From Rhizobacter sp. (GTDB lineage: Bacteria; Pseudomonadota; Gammaproteobacteria; Burkholderiales; Burkholderiaceae_C), in assembly GCA_025351675.1 (NCBI GenBank), contig JANXVK010000068.1, positions 1 through 11,956 on the forward strand: a stretch of 11,956 nt of DNA. Direction: 5' to 3'. How positions within the stretch are numbered: the stretch's first letter is position 1; every line of letters begins with the position of its first letter. Below are positions 1 through 6,017 of this stretch, piece after piece. Made by a program: the position numbers and the translations under genes. The notes under the pieces are model-generated. The model was not told the DNA's origin. It made no database searches and was given only the letters and a program-made list of their open reading frames with translations.

Positions 1-720
1 GGCGTGGTCGTCAGCAACGCGCCCGACGTGCTGACCGAGACCACCGCCGACTTCGGCTTCGCGTTGATGATGGCCGCGGCCCGCCGCATCGCCGAGAGCG
101 AGCATTTCTTGCGCAGCGGCGCGTGGACGAAGTGGAGCGTCGACGCCTTCGCCGGCACCGACGTGTTCGGGGCGACGCTGGGCGTGCTCGGCATGGGCCG
201 CATCGGCCAGGCGATCGCGCGGCGCGGTGCGCTCGGCTTCGGCATGCAGGTGATTTATCACAACCGCTCGAAGCTCGATCCCGCGATCGAAGCCGAGCTC
301 GGCGCGCGCTGGGTCGACAAGGAAACGCTGTTGCGCCAGAGCGATCACCTCGTGATCGTCGTGCCGTACAGCGCGGCCTCGCACCACCTGGTCGGCGCGG
401 CCGAGCTCGCACTGATGAAGCCGACCGCGACGCTGACCAACATCGCACGTGGCGGCATCGTCGACGACGCGGCACTGGCGAAGGCGCTGCGTGACAAGGT
501 CATCGCGGCGGCCGGGCTCGACGTGTTCGAGGGCGAGCCGAAAGTGCATCCCGACCTGCTGAACGTGCCGAACGTCGTGCTCACGCCGCACATTGCCAGC
601 GCGAGCCTCCCGACGCGCCGCGCGATGGCGAACCTTGCGGTCGACAATCTGATCGCCGCGCTCGGCTACGGGCCGAGCGCAGGCAAGCCGCCGACGGCGT
701 TGAATCCCGAGGTGCTGTAG
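1..720 (+). CDS. D-2-hydroxyacid dehydrogenase (glyoxylate/hydroxypyruvate reductase type), 5' end missing
   Basis: The reading frame is open from base 1, so the gene starts left of the window; 239 residues are visible. The family reduces 2-keto acids such as glyoxylate or hydroxypyruvate to D-2-hydroxyacids with NAD(P)H in the cytoplasm. Counting from base 1, the Rossmann signature GMGRIG lies at residues 64-69. The catalytic triad is recognisable as Arg150 (NIARGG), Glu179 (EGEP) and His197 (TPHIAS). After the second beta strand the sequence reads HNRS (87-90). A basic residue there is often linked to NADP(H) preference, so I lean towards a glyoxylate/hydroxypyruvate reductase rather than an NAD-specific enzyme. 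The exact substrate cannot be read from sequence. The missing part is the N-terminal substrate-binding half-domain, roughly 70-80 residues. The next gene begins about 70 bases downstream on the same strand with no clear terminator between, so co-transcription is possible. Confidence 0.93.
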   Translation, partial: GVVVSNAPDVLTETTADFGFALMMAAARRIAESEHFLRSGAWTKWSVDAFAGTDVFGATLGVLGMGRIGQAIARRGALGFGMQVIYHNRSKLDPAIEAELGARWVDKETLLRQSDHLVIVVPYSAASHHLVGAAELALMKPTATLTNIARGGIVDDAALAKALRDKVIAAAGLDVFEGEPKVHPDLLNVPNVVLTPHIASASLPTRRAMANLAVDNLIAALGYGPSAGKPPTALNPEVL

Positions 721-788
721 GAGCCGACCCACAGCCGAAGGCGGGCGCGCCCGATGCGTGCCGCGCGTGCCGCGTGCGAGCATGGGCG

Positions 789-2891
789 ATGAAGCAAGCG
801 ACTGCAACCCCCGTTCGCTGGCGCTGGATCGCGGGCGGCACGGTGGCCGCCATCGTCGTCGCCTTCGGGATCTGCGAGGCGCTCGGCTGGCCCTTTCTCG
901 CGTCGCCGATGCAGCGCTGGCTCGGCGAAACGCTGCAGCGCCGCGTCAGCCTGAGTGCCGACGCCACGAGCCCGAACGTCAAGATCCGCCTGCTGGGCGG
1001 CATCGAGTTGAACGCCGCCTGGATCGAGATCGGCGCGCCGGACTGGAGCCATGCGCCGCACATGCTGCTGGCGCGCGACGCGCGCATGGAGCTCGGTTAT
1101 GCCGACCTCTGGCGCGCCAGCCGTGGCGCGCCGTTGCGCATCCGCGAGTTGCGCGCCCGCGTGCTCGACGGGCAGGTCGAGCGCACCGCCGACGGCCGGG
1201 CTTCGTGGCAGTTCGGCCAGCAGACCGACGTGCCCGACACCGCCGCGCAGCCGACGAATGTGCCGGTGTTCGGCCGCCTGCAGGTCGATTCAGGCACGCT
1301 CGGGCTGCGCGACGCGCTGATGGCGATCGAGCTGGACGCGACCTACTCGTTGGTCGATGGCACGAACATTTCGGCGCGCGGCGTCGGTCCGTCCGGCACC
1401 GCCACCGGCTTGGTGTTCAACGCCAAGGGCAGCTACCGGAAGCAGCCGCTGCGCATCGATCTGCAGACCACCGGCGTGCTGCCGGTGATCGCCGACGATG
1501 CCGAGTCGCTGGCCTTGCCGATCACGCTCGATGCGCGCCTCGGTGGCGCGACGGTGTCGTTCAAGGGCACCGCAACCGACGCGCTGCACCTGAGCGCGCT
1601 GAAGGGCCGCTTCACGGTGCAGGGGCCATCGCTGGCCACGGCGGGCGACCCGCTGGGTCTGACCTTGCCGACGACGCCGCCGTTTCGCGCCGAGGGCCTG
1701 GTCGCGAAGCAGGGCGCGGTCTGGAACACGGTGATCGACAGCGCCGCGATCGGTTCGAGCCGTCTGAAGGGCGCGTTCACGTACGACCCGCGCCCGGCCA
1801 GGCCGATGCTGGCGGGCCGGCTCACCAGCTCGAAGCTGCTGCTGGCCGACTTGGGGCCGGCGGTCGGCGCGCCGGCGAAGAAGGGCGGCGTCGTGGTCGA
1901 GAATGCATCGCCGCCGGTCGCGAGCACGAAGGCCGCCGGCCACGTGCTGCCGAACCGCGAGTTCGACCTGCCGTCGCTGCGTGCGATGGATGCCAACGTG
2001 CTGGTCGACATCGACAACCTCGAGCTGGGCAGCAGCTTTCTCGAGCCGCTGAAGCCGCTGCGCACCCACCTCGTGCTCAGCGACGGCGTGCTGACGCTGC
2101 GCGAGTTCGACGCCCGCACCGGCCAGGGCCGACTGTCCGGCGTCGTGCAACTCGACGGTCGCAGCGCGCAGGCGCTGTGGAATGCCGATCTGCGCTGGGC
2201 CGGCGTGCGGTTGGAAAGCTGGATCAAGCAGGCGCGCGCTGACAACGCGCCGCCGTATGCGACCGGCAACCTCAGCGGGCAGGCGCGCGTGGCCGGGCAG
2301 GGCAAGTCGACCGCGGCGATCCTTGGCAGCCTGCGCGGCGCGACGCGCATGCAACTCGCCGGCGGCACGATTTCACACCTCGCGGTCGAGGCCGCGGGCT
2401 TGGACATCGCAGAAGGCCTGGGCATGCTGATCAAAGGCGACGAATCGCTGCCGGTGACCTGCGCCGTCGCCGACCTCAGCGTCGAGCAGGGCTTGCTGAA
2501 GCCGCGTGTTCTGGTGCTCGACACCCCTGATTCGACCCTCTGGGTCGACGGCTCGGTCTCGCTCGCGACCGAAGCGATCGACCTGCGCGTCGTCGCCTCG
2601 CCGAAAGACTTCAGCCCGCTCGCGCTGCGCACGCCGATCATCCTGCGCGGCACGTTTGCGAACACTAGCGTTTCGGTCGACAAGGCCAAGCTGGGCACGC
2701 GGCTGGGCGCCTCCGCGTTGCTCGGGCTGATCAATCCGCTGGCGGCCCTCATCCCGCTGATGGACGCAGGCAACAGTGCCGAAGCCACGCGCGGCGCGGA
2801 CGCGTGCAGAGCGCTGTCGCAGCGCATCGCCGCGAAGCCTGCGCTGCCCGCACCGGGGCCGGCGAAGGCCGCTCGCGCGGTGCGCCGGTAG
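789..2891 (+). CDS. AsmA family protein
   Basis: A 700-residue protein from the ATG at 789; a GTG at 774 in the same frame would add five residues, and neither has a convincing Shine-Dalgarno. Residues about 13-30 form one hydrophobic segment preceded by Arg/Lys, which fits a single inner-membrane anchor with the rest in the periplasm. The body consists of long runs of alternating beta-strand-like sequence. Its C-terminal half contains the pattern typical of AsmA proteins (DNLELGSSFLEPLKPL, then LVLSDGVLTLREFDAR, then GRLSGVVQLDGR), followed by a hydrophobic tail and a basic Ala/Pro-rich end. AsmA-family proteins are linked to outer-membrane assembly and lipid transport between the membranes; the larger members are bridge-like beta-groove proteins. 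The specific role of this copy is not known. It follows the dehydrogenase and is followed by a likely terminator. Confidence 0.88.
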   Translation: MKQATATPVRWRWIAGGTVAAIVVAFGICEALGWPFLASPMQRWLGETLQRRVSLSADATSPNVKIRLLGGIELNAAWIEIGAPDWSHAPHMLLARDARMELGYADLWRASRGAPLRIRELRARVLDGQVERTADGRASWQFGQQTDVPDTAAQPTNVPVFGRLQVDSGTLGLRDALMAIELDATYSLVDGTNISARGVGPSGTATGLVFNAKGSYRKQPLRIDLQTTGVLPVIADDAESLALPITLDARLGGATVSFKGTATDALHLSALKGRFTVQGPSLATAGDPLGLTLPTTPPFRAEGLVAKQGAVWNTVIDSAAIGSSRLKGAFTYDPRPARPMLAGRLTSSKLLLADLGPAVGAPAKKGGVVVENASPPVASTKAAGHVLPNREFDLPSLRAMDANVLVDIDNLELGSSFLEPLKPLRTHLVLSDGVLTLREFDARTGQGRLSGVVQLDGRSAQALWNADLRWAGVRLESWIKQARADNAPPYATGNLSGQARVAGQGKSTAAILGSLRGATRMQLAGGTISHLAVEAAGLDIAEGLGMLIKGDESLPVTCAVADLSVEQGLLKPRVLVLDTPDSTLWVDGSVSLATEAIDLRVVASPKDFSPLALRTPIILRGTFANTSVSVDKAKLGTRLGASALLGLINPLAALIPLMDAGNSAEATRGADACRALSQRIAAKPALPAPGPAKAARAVRR

Positions 2892-2902
2892 GAGAAGAAC
2901 TA

Positions 2903-2948
2903 CGCCCCGTTGCGGTGCCGTCCGCTGCGTCGGCGCGGGGAGTTTTTT
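2903..2948 (+). terminator. Probable Rho-independent terminator after the AsmA-family gene
   Basis: CCCCG at 2905-2909 pairs with CGGGG at 2936-2940. A second inner stem, GCCG 2917-2920 with CGGC 2931-2934, lies inside, and AG plus six T residues (2943-2948) follow directly. It begins about 12 bases after the stop codon of the AsmA-family gene. The stem is imperfect, so this is likely but not certain. Confidence 0.5.
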
Positions 2949-3000
2949 CATACTTCCGGCACCGCGGAAATCAAGCCGCCCACCCGGAAGGACAAGCTCC

Positions 3001-3552
3001 ATGATCACACTCCAACACTGCAAGACAGGTATCGCCATCGCTGCCATGTTCGCCGCGTCGGGCGCATTCGCCGCCGCCGGCAACCAGACCGACCACAACG
3101 CCGCGAAGGACCGCATCGGTGCCGAGTACAAGGCCGACAAGGCCGCCTGCGATGCCTACAACGGCAACAAGAAGGACATCTGCGTCGCGCAGGCCAAGAG
3201 CAAGGAAACCGTTGCCAAGGCTGAGGCCCAGTTCAACTACACCGGCAAGCCGGCCGACTCGAACAAGATCGCGGTCGCGAAGGCCGACGGCGACTACGCG
3301 GTCGCCAAGGAGATGTGCGACGACAAGGGCGGCAACGACAAGGACGTGTGCAAGACCGAAGCCAAGTCGACCCACACCAAGGCCGTCGCCGATGCCAAGA
3401 TGAACAAAAAGATCGGCGAGGCCCGCAAGGACGCCGCCGAAGACAAGCGCGATGCCGACTACAAGCTCGCCACCGAGAAGTGCGATGCACTTGCCGGCGA
3501 TACCAAGGCCGCTTGCGTGGGCGCCGCGAAGGCGAAGTTCAACAAGAGTTGA
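3001..3552 (+). CDS. Small secreted repeat protein with three C-x10-C units
   Basis: A 183-residue protein; the ATG at 3001 is preceded by a good Shine-Dalgarno (GGAAGGA, about 2987-2993). Residues 1-24 look like a Sec signal peptide ending AFA, with cleavage likely before Ala25; there is no lipobox. The mature part is very hydrophilic and rich in Lys, Ala and Asp. It holds three repeats about 55 residues apart, each with a cysteine pair separated by exactly ten residues: Cys50/61, Cys106/117 and Cys161/172. The core pattern is C-D-x3-G-[ND]-x-K-x2-C, flanked by helix-like sequence with a conserved Tyr 7 residues before the first Cys in each unit (Tyr43, 99, 154). I infer helical hairpins closed by a disulfide in the periplasm. 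Similar unnamed proteins occur in Burkholderiales, sometimes labelled TolA-like because of their Lys/Ala composition; that label is not evidence of function. The function is unknown. The gene is flanked by terminators and looks monocistronic. Confidence 0.88.
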   Translation: MITLQHCKTGIAIAAMFAASGAFAAAGNQTDHNAAKDRIGAEYKADKAACDAYNGNKKDICVAQAKSKETVAKAEAQFNYTGKPADSNKIAVAKADGDYAVAKEMCDDKGGNDKDVCKTEAKSTHTKAVADAKMNKKIGEARKDAAEDKRDADYKLATEKCDALAGDTKAACVGAAKAKFNKS

Positions 3553-3844
3553 TCGGTTCGCTGAACGAACGAAGCCGGCGATCGCCGGCCTCTTTCAGGG
3601 GTGAGGCCCTCGGCCTGCTTGCGCAGCGCCGGGTCTCCGCCTTTCGAGTGCGACGTGCCGGCCTCTTCGGCGCGCTTCAACGCCTCGGCTTCTTCGGGGC
3701 TGCCCGGCTGCGCTGCACGTGCCGCTTCGCCGACCTTGCCCGATTGGGCGAAATCGCGTGCGGCTCGTCGTAGCGACGCGTGGCGTCGCAGTTGCCTTCG
3801 CCTTCCAGATCCTTGGTGTCGGTGGCTTCGCTCGGGTCGGTCAT
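3459..3844 (-). pseudogene. Small hydrophilic protein gene, frameshifted
   Basis: Read on the minus strand from the ATG at 3844-3842, the protein begins MTDPSEATDTKDLEGEGN and continues to RRYDE. It then leaves the frame and would end soon after as a basic tail. One frame over, with the junction at about 3763-3766, the sequence carries on sensibly as AARDFAQSGKVGEAARAAQP and later KRAEEAGTSHSKGGDPALRK. Adding one base at GAGCCG (giving GAGGCCG) restores one continuous acidic, helix-like reading. The pattern EGEGN.DATRRYDE...F...G..  ...A..A.P....EA....AEE.G..H.KG.DPAL matches a small family (about 80 residues) of unknown function that I know from Burkholderiales. The restored frame has no stop until 3461, which would run through the terminator palindrome and into the opposite gene, so the natural end is probably near 3597 and a second lesion is possible. 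It is either a pseudogene or a sequence error. Confidence 0.6.
3571..3596 (+). terminator. Palindromic terminator between convergent genes
   Basis: GCCGGCGATCGCCGGC (3574-3589) is a perfect 16-base palindrome. It is preceded by GAA and followed by a pyrimidine-rich CTCTTTC, 19 bases after the stop of the repeat-protein gene. On the other strand the same hairpin is followed by TTCGTTCG, so it could also end transcription of the broken minus-strand gene. Bidirectional use is inference. Confidence 0.6.
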
Positions 3845-3862
3845 CGCTGACGCCTCGGCGTT

Positions 3863-3878
3863 GGTTGAGACCTCAACC
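3863..3878. promoter_or_regulatory. Perfect inverted repeat in the divergent intergenic region (candidate operator)
   Basis: GGTTGAGACCTCAACC is a perfect inverted repeat with 7-base arms and a 2-base centre. It lies 19 bases upstream of the start codon of the broken minus-strand gene and 90-165 bases upstream of the two candidate starts of the Crp/Fnr-type regulator. This size and symmetry suit a dimeric regulator. It is not a consensus FNR box (TTGAT-N4-ATCAA) or CRP site. Whether the adjacent regulator binds it is inference. Confidence 0.4.
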
Positions 3879-4030
3879 GTAGAACCGGGCGGGCCGCGGC
3901 GCGAGCGGCCGGCGCCGCCTGCGCGGGCAGGTGGCGTCTTACAGCGAGCCCGACCCATCCTGCACCGTATGTCGAATGACACCCCGCTTCCTGATAACGT
4001 GAGCATCCCGTCGGCGGCCGCCGGCCGCGT

Positions 4031-4036
4031 TGGAGG
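4031..4036 (+). promoter_or_regulatory. Ribosome binding site deciding the start of the Crp/Fnr-type gene
   Basis: TGGAGG lies 7 bases before GTG at 4044. The in-frame ATG at 3969 has no purine-rich site in front of it (its upstream sequence is CATCCTGCACCGT). This favours the GTG, which also gives a normal family length. Confidence 0.5.
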
Positions 4037-4043
4037 CGTCACC

Positions 4044-4787
4044 GTGAAATACGTGTCCTGCCAAGCTTGCCCGTTGCGGGCGTTGCCGCTGTTCACCGAC
4101 CACGCCCCGGCCGAACTGGCAGTGATCGAATCGCTGAAACGCGAGCAGATCGTTGTTCAGGCCGACCGCAGCATCATCCACGAAGGCCAGTCGAACGCGC
4201 CGCTGTACACGCTGCTCAGCGGCTGGGCGTTCCGCTTCAAGACGCTGAGCGACGGCCGCCGGCAGATCCTGAACTTTCTGCTCGCCGGCGACTTCGTCGG
4301 CGTGCAGCAGAAGATGGGTGACGCCTCGCCGCACGGCGTGCAGGCGCTCAGCGACGTGGTGCTGTGCGTGTTTCAGCGCGATGCGGTCTGGGAACTGCAC
4401 CGCTCGGCGCCGACGCTCGGTTTCGCCGTCACCTGGCTGACCGCGCACGAGGAGTCGCTCGTCGACGACACGCTGCTGTCGGTCGGGCGGCGCAGCGCGG
4501 AGGAACGCATCGCGACGCTGCTGGTCGTGCTGTTCAAGCGTGCCGCGGCGCTGATTCCCGGGATCGACACGCAACAGCTCGGCGTGCCGTTCCCGCTGAC
4601 CCAGCAGCACATTGCCGACGGCTTGGGCCTGTCGCTGGTGCACACCAACAAGACGTTGCGCAAGCTGGAACGGCGCGGCTTGCACCGCATCGAGGACGGC
4701 CGGCTGCACCTGCTCGACGTGCGCGCGCTGACCCGCATCGGCGACCCTTACGGCGACGGCAAGCCGGCGCAGCGGCCGCTGATCTGA
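4044..4787 (+). CDS. Crp/Fnr family transcriptional regulator with partial FNR cysteine set
   Basis: A 247-residue protein from GTG 4044, which has a strong ribosome binding site; an ATG at 3969 would add 25 low-complexity residues. The protein has an N-terminal cyclic-nucleotide-binding-type beta roll (about 15-115), a dimer helix (about 120-165) and a C-terminal winged helix-turn-helix (about 184-215, LTQQHIADGLGLSLVHTNKT). Cys6 and Cys9 (CQAC) and Cys108 (VVLCVF) match FNR Cys20, Cys23 and Cys122 in order and spacing (102 residues between first and last). The position of FNR Cys29 is Pro15. A standard four-cysteine [4Fe-4S] site is therefore not complete. The recognition helix has Val-His-Thr-Asn-Lys where FNR has Glu-x-x-Ser-Arg, so its DNA target should differ from the FNR box. 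It is likely a sensor-regulator of redox or another small signal; ligand and regulon are unknown. The gene is divergent from the broken small gene. Confidence 0.88.
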   Translation: MKYVSCQACPLRALPLFTDHAPAELAVIESLKREQIVVQADRSIIHEGQSNAPLYTLLSGWAFRFKTLSDGRRQILNFLLAGDFVGVQQKMGDASPHGVQALSDVVLCVFQRDAVWELHRSAPTLGFAVTWLTAHEESLVDDTLLSVGRRSAEERIATLLVVLFKRAAALIPGIDTQQLGVPFPLTQQHIADGLGLSLVHTNKTLRKLERRGLHRIEDGRLHLLDVRALTRIGDPYGDGKPAQRPLI

Positions 4788-5084
4788 CCGGCCGCGACGC
4801 GGCGCACCCGGGGAGGGGCTTCGTCCTACGCCGGTTTCGGCGCGCGCCGATCGCGGGCGCGATCACGGGTCGCTACGCTGTTGCCATGGGCATGCGGGGC
4901 GCAGGGGACCGTCGCGCCGCCAACCCCACATCGTCTGGAGCGCCGCCTATGAACCGCGATGGACAGCAGCCAGCAGGTTTCAAGTCGCACGCGCCGTCAC
5001 GCGTGCGCCGCCGAAGCGGAGCGCCCGATTAGGGAACTGCGCGCGCGCCGCTGAGTCGGACCCGGATCGAAAGGCACTCGCATC
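4788..5084. other. Region of about 300 bases without a confident gene
   Basis: No recognisable protein or RNA gene is visible here. An inverted repeat GATCGC-GGGC-GCGATC sits at 4849-4864; it has no T run on either side, so it is at best a weak terminator for the regulator gene. A short open frame at 4949-5032 is listed separately. The remainder should contain the promoter of the exported-protein gene at 5085, but I cannot point to convincing -35 and -10 boxes. Confidence 0.5.
4949..5032 (+). CDS. Possible tiny open frame, 27 residues
   Basis: The ATG at 4949 has GGAG about eight bases upstream (4937-4940) and the frame ends with TAG at 5032. The 27-residue product is Arg/Pro/Ser-rich, has no membrane segment and resembles no family I know. 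The same frame is open from an ATG at 4886. The purine-rich site is the only positive evidence, and a chance frame is just as likely in DNA of this GC content. Confidence 0.15.
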   Translation: MNRDGQQPAGFKSHAPSRVRRRSGAPD

Positions 5085-5687
5085 ATGCGCACGTCGATCC
5101 GCTTCTTGCTGCTGGGGCTCGGCATGGCGTCAGCAGGCGCGGCGTGGGCCGACGGCGAAGCCACCCGGGTCGCTGCCTTGGTCCGCGAATCGCTACTCGG
5201 TGCGGACACCGACGATGCGCCCCGCGTGATCCGCTACGACGCGCCCATCGAATTGCAGCGCGCCATGCCCGGCTACCGCATCGAGACGACTGAAGTGGGC
5301 TACCGCTGGTGGCTGTCGAGAGGGCGCGCCGACTTGGGCCTCGGTCTGGGCACGCTGACCCAAGGCGCGTGACCGACCGGCAGCCTGCCTGGCGTGGCGA
5401 ACGATGGCTCGGCGAGCGTGCTGGCGGCGGCCACCGTGATGACCGTCGGCATGCGCTACCGCAGCTCCGATCACGCGACGCTCTATGCCGATGCGTCCGG
5501 CGTGCGCGGGCATGGTTTCGACGGCGGTGAAGCGGTCGTCGGCAAGGTCGGTATCGAGTTCAAGGCCGCGCAGTCGCGCTTCGGTATCGCCTACGGGGGT
5601 CTCGGCCTGAAGCTCGACGGCGACACGCGCATGACGGTGCGCGTGAAGCGCGGCGGGTTTGGTATTTTCATGCGCAGCAGGTTCTGA
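5085..5687 (+). pseudogene. Exported protein of unknown function, interrupted by an in-frame TGA
   Basis: The ATG at 5085 has a weak AAGG site ten bases upstream. The first 23 residues form a clear Sec signal peptide ending AWA. The reading stops after 95 residues at TGA 5370-5372, but the same frame continues without a stop to 5687 and stays protein-like. Before the stop it has GLGLGTLTQGA; after it come PTGSLPGVANDGS and strand-like stretches such as TVMTVGMRYRSSD and VVGKVGIEFKAAQS. Together they would make a 200-residue protein. The second half alternates polar and hydrophobic residues and ends in Phe (FGIFMRSRF), which would fit an outer-membrane or other beta-rich envelope protein; that is inference. 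A CGA-to-TGA change is the simplest explanation, and sequence error or UGA readthrough (the stop is followed by C) are alternatives. I do not recognise the family. Confidence 0.65.
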
Positions 5688-5719
5688 ATGCGCGCTCTTG
5701 TCACAGTGAGAGGTACACG

Positions 5720-5965
5720 ATGAACGTCCCGCCGCGCCCCAGCAAGCCACCGACACCCGTGCCGAAAGAGGAAGGCATCGACCTGACCTCGCCGAGCCCA
5801 TCGACCTCGCCCGAACTTCCGCATGAGCGCGACGAGGCCACCGGCATGACCGGCGGCGTGCCCAGCCGGCGGGTTCAGCAGGGGCATGCCGACGTCAAGC
5901 GCGGCGTGCAGGACACGAGCCGCGCGCCGGAGGCCGACACGGCCTATCGCAAGCTCAAGAAATAG
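5720..5965 (+). CDS. Small Pro-rich hydrophilic protein, unknown function
   Basis: An 81-residue protein; the ATG at 5720 follows a good purine-rich site (GAGAGG, about 5708-5713), 32 bases after the stop of the exported-protein gene. The N-terminal half is rich in Pro, Ser and Thr and probably disordered. It is followed by the motif ELPHERDEATGMTGG and a charged, helix-like tail (DVKRGVQDTSRAPEADTAYR). There is no signal peptide or membrane segment, so it is likely cytoplasmic. I associate the PHERDE pattern with small uncharacterised proteins of Burkholderiales; this is from memory and no function is established. It may be co-transcribed with the gene before it, and is convergent with the permease gene. 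Confidence 0.75.
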   Translation: MNVPPRPSKPPTPVPKEEGIDLTSPSPSTSPELPHERDEATGMTGGVPSRRVQQGHADVKRGVQDTSRAPEADTAYRKLKK

Positions 5966-5969
5966 CGAT

Positions 5970-5995
5970 CGCCGCGGCCACGTCGGGCCGAGGCG
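5970..5995. terminator. Weak hairpin between convergent genes
   Basis: CGCC (5970-5973) and CGGCC (5975-5979) pair with GGCCG (5986-5990) and GGCG (5992-5995) around one G-A mismatch, with a six-base loop. It lies in the 52-base gap between the stop codons of two convergent genes. Neither side has a real T run, so it may only be a weak or Rho-assisted stop. Confidence 0.3.
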
Positions 5996-6017
5996 AATTC
6001 ACCCGCGTGACCGCGCC

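Noticed and set aside
758..2242. Long plus-strand open frame overlapping the AsmA-family gene
   Set aside because: Its product is Arg/Ala/Gly-rich without domains, typical of an alternate frame in high-GC DNA, whereas the other frame gives clear AsmA features.
2954..2969. Inverted repeat TTCCG...CGGAA upstream of the repeat-protein gene as an operator
   Set aside because: Arms of only five bases are expected by chance in sequence of this composition, and nothing else supports it.
3863..3878. FNR or CRP consensus box
   Set aside because: It has TTGAG with a two-base centre; the FNR box needs TTGAT-N4-ATCAA and CRP needs TGTGA-N6-TCACA.
3780..3968. Upstream extension of the Crp/Fnr-type reading frame
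   Set aside because: The frame happens to be open, but it would cross the divergent small gene and the palindrome, and the residues do not resemble the family.
4849..4864. GATCGC-GGGC-GCGATC as terminator of the regulator gene
   Set aside because: It has no T run on either strand and lies 62 bases past the stop codon, so it is noted only in the intergenic entry.
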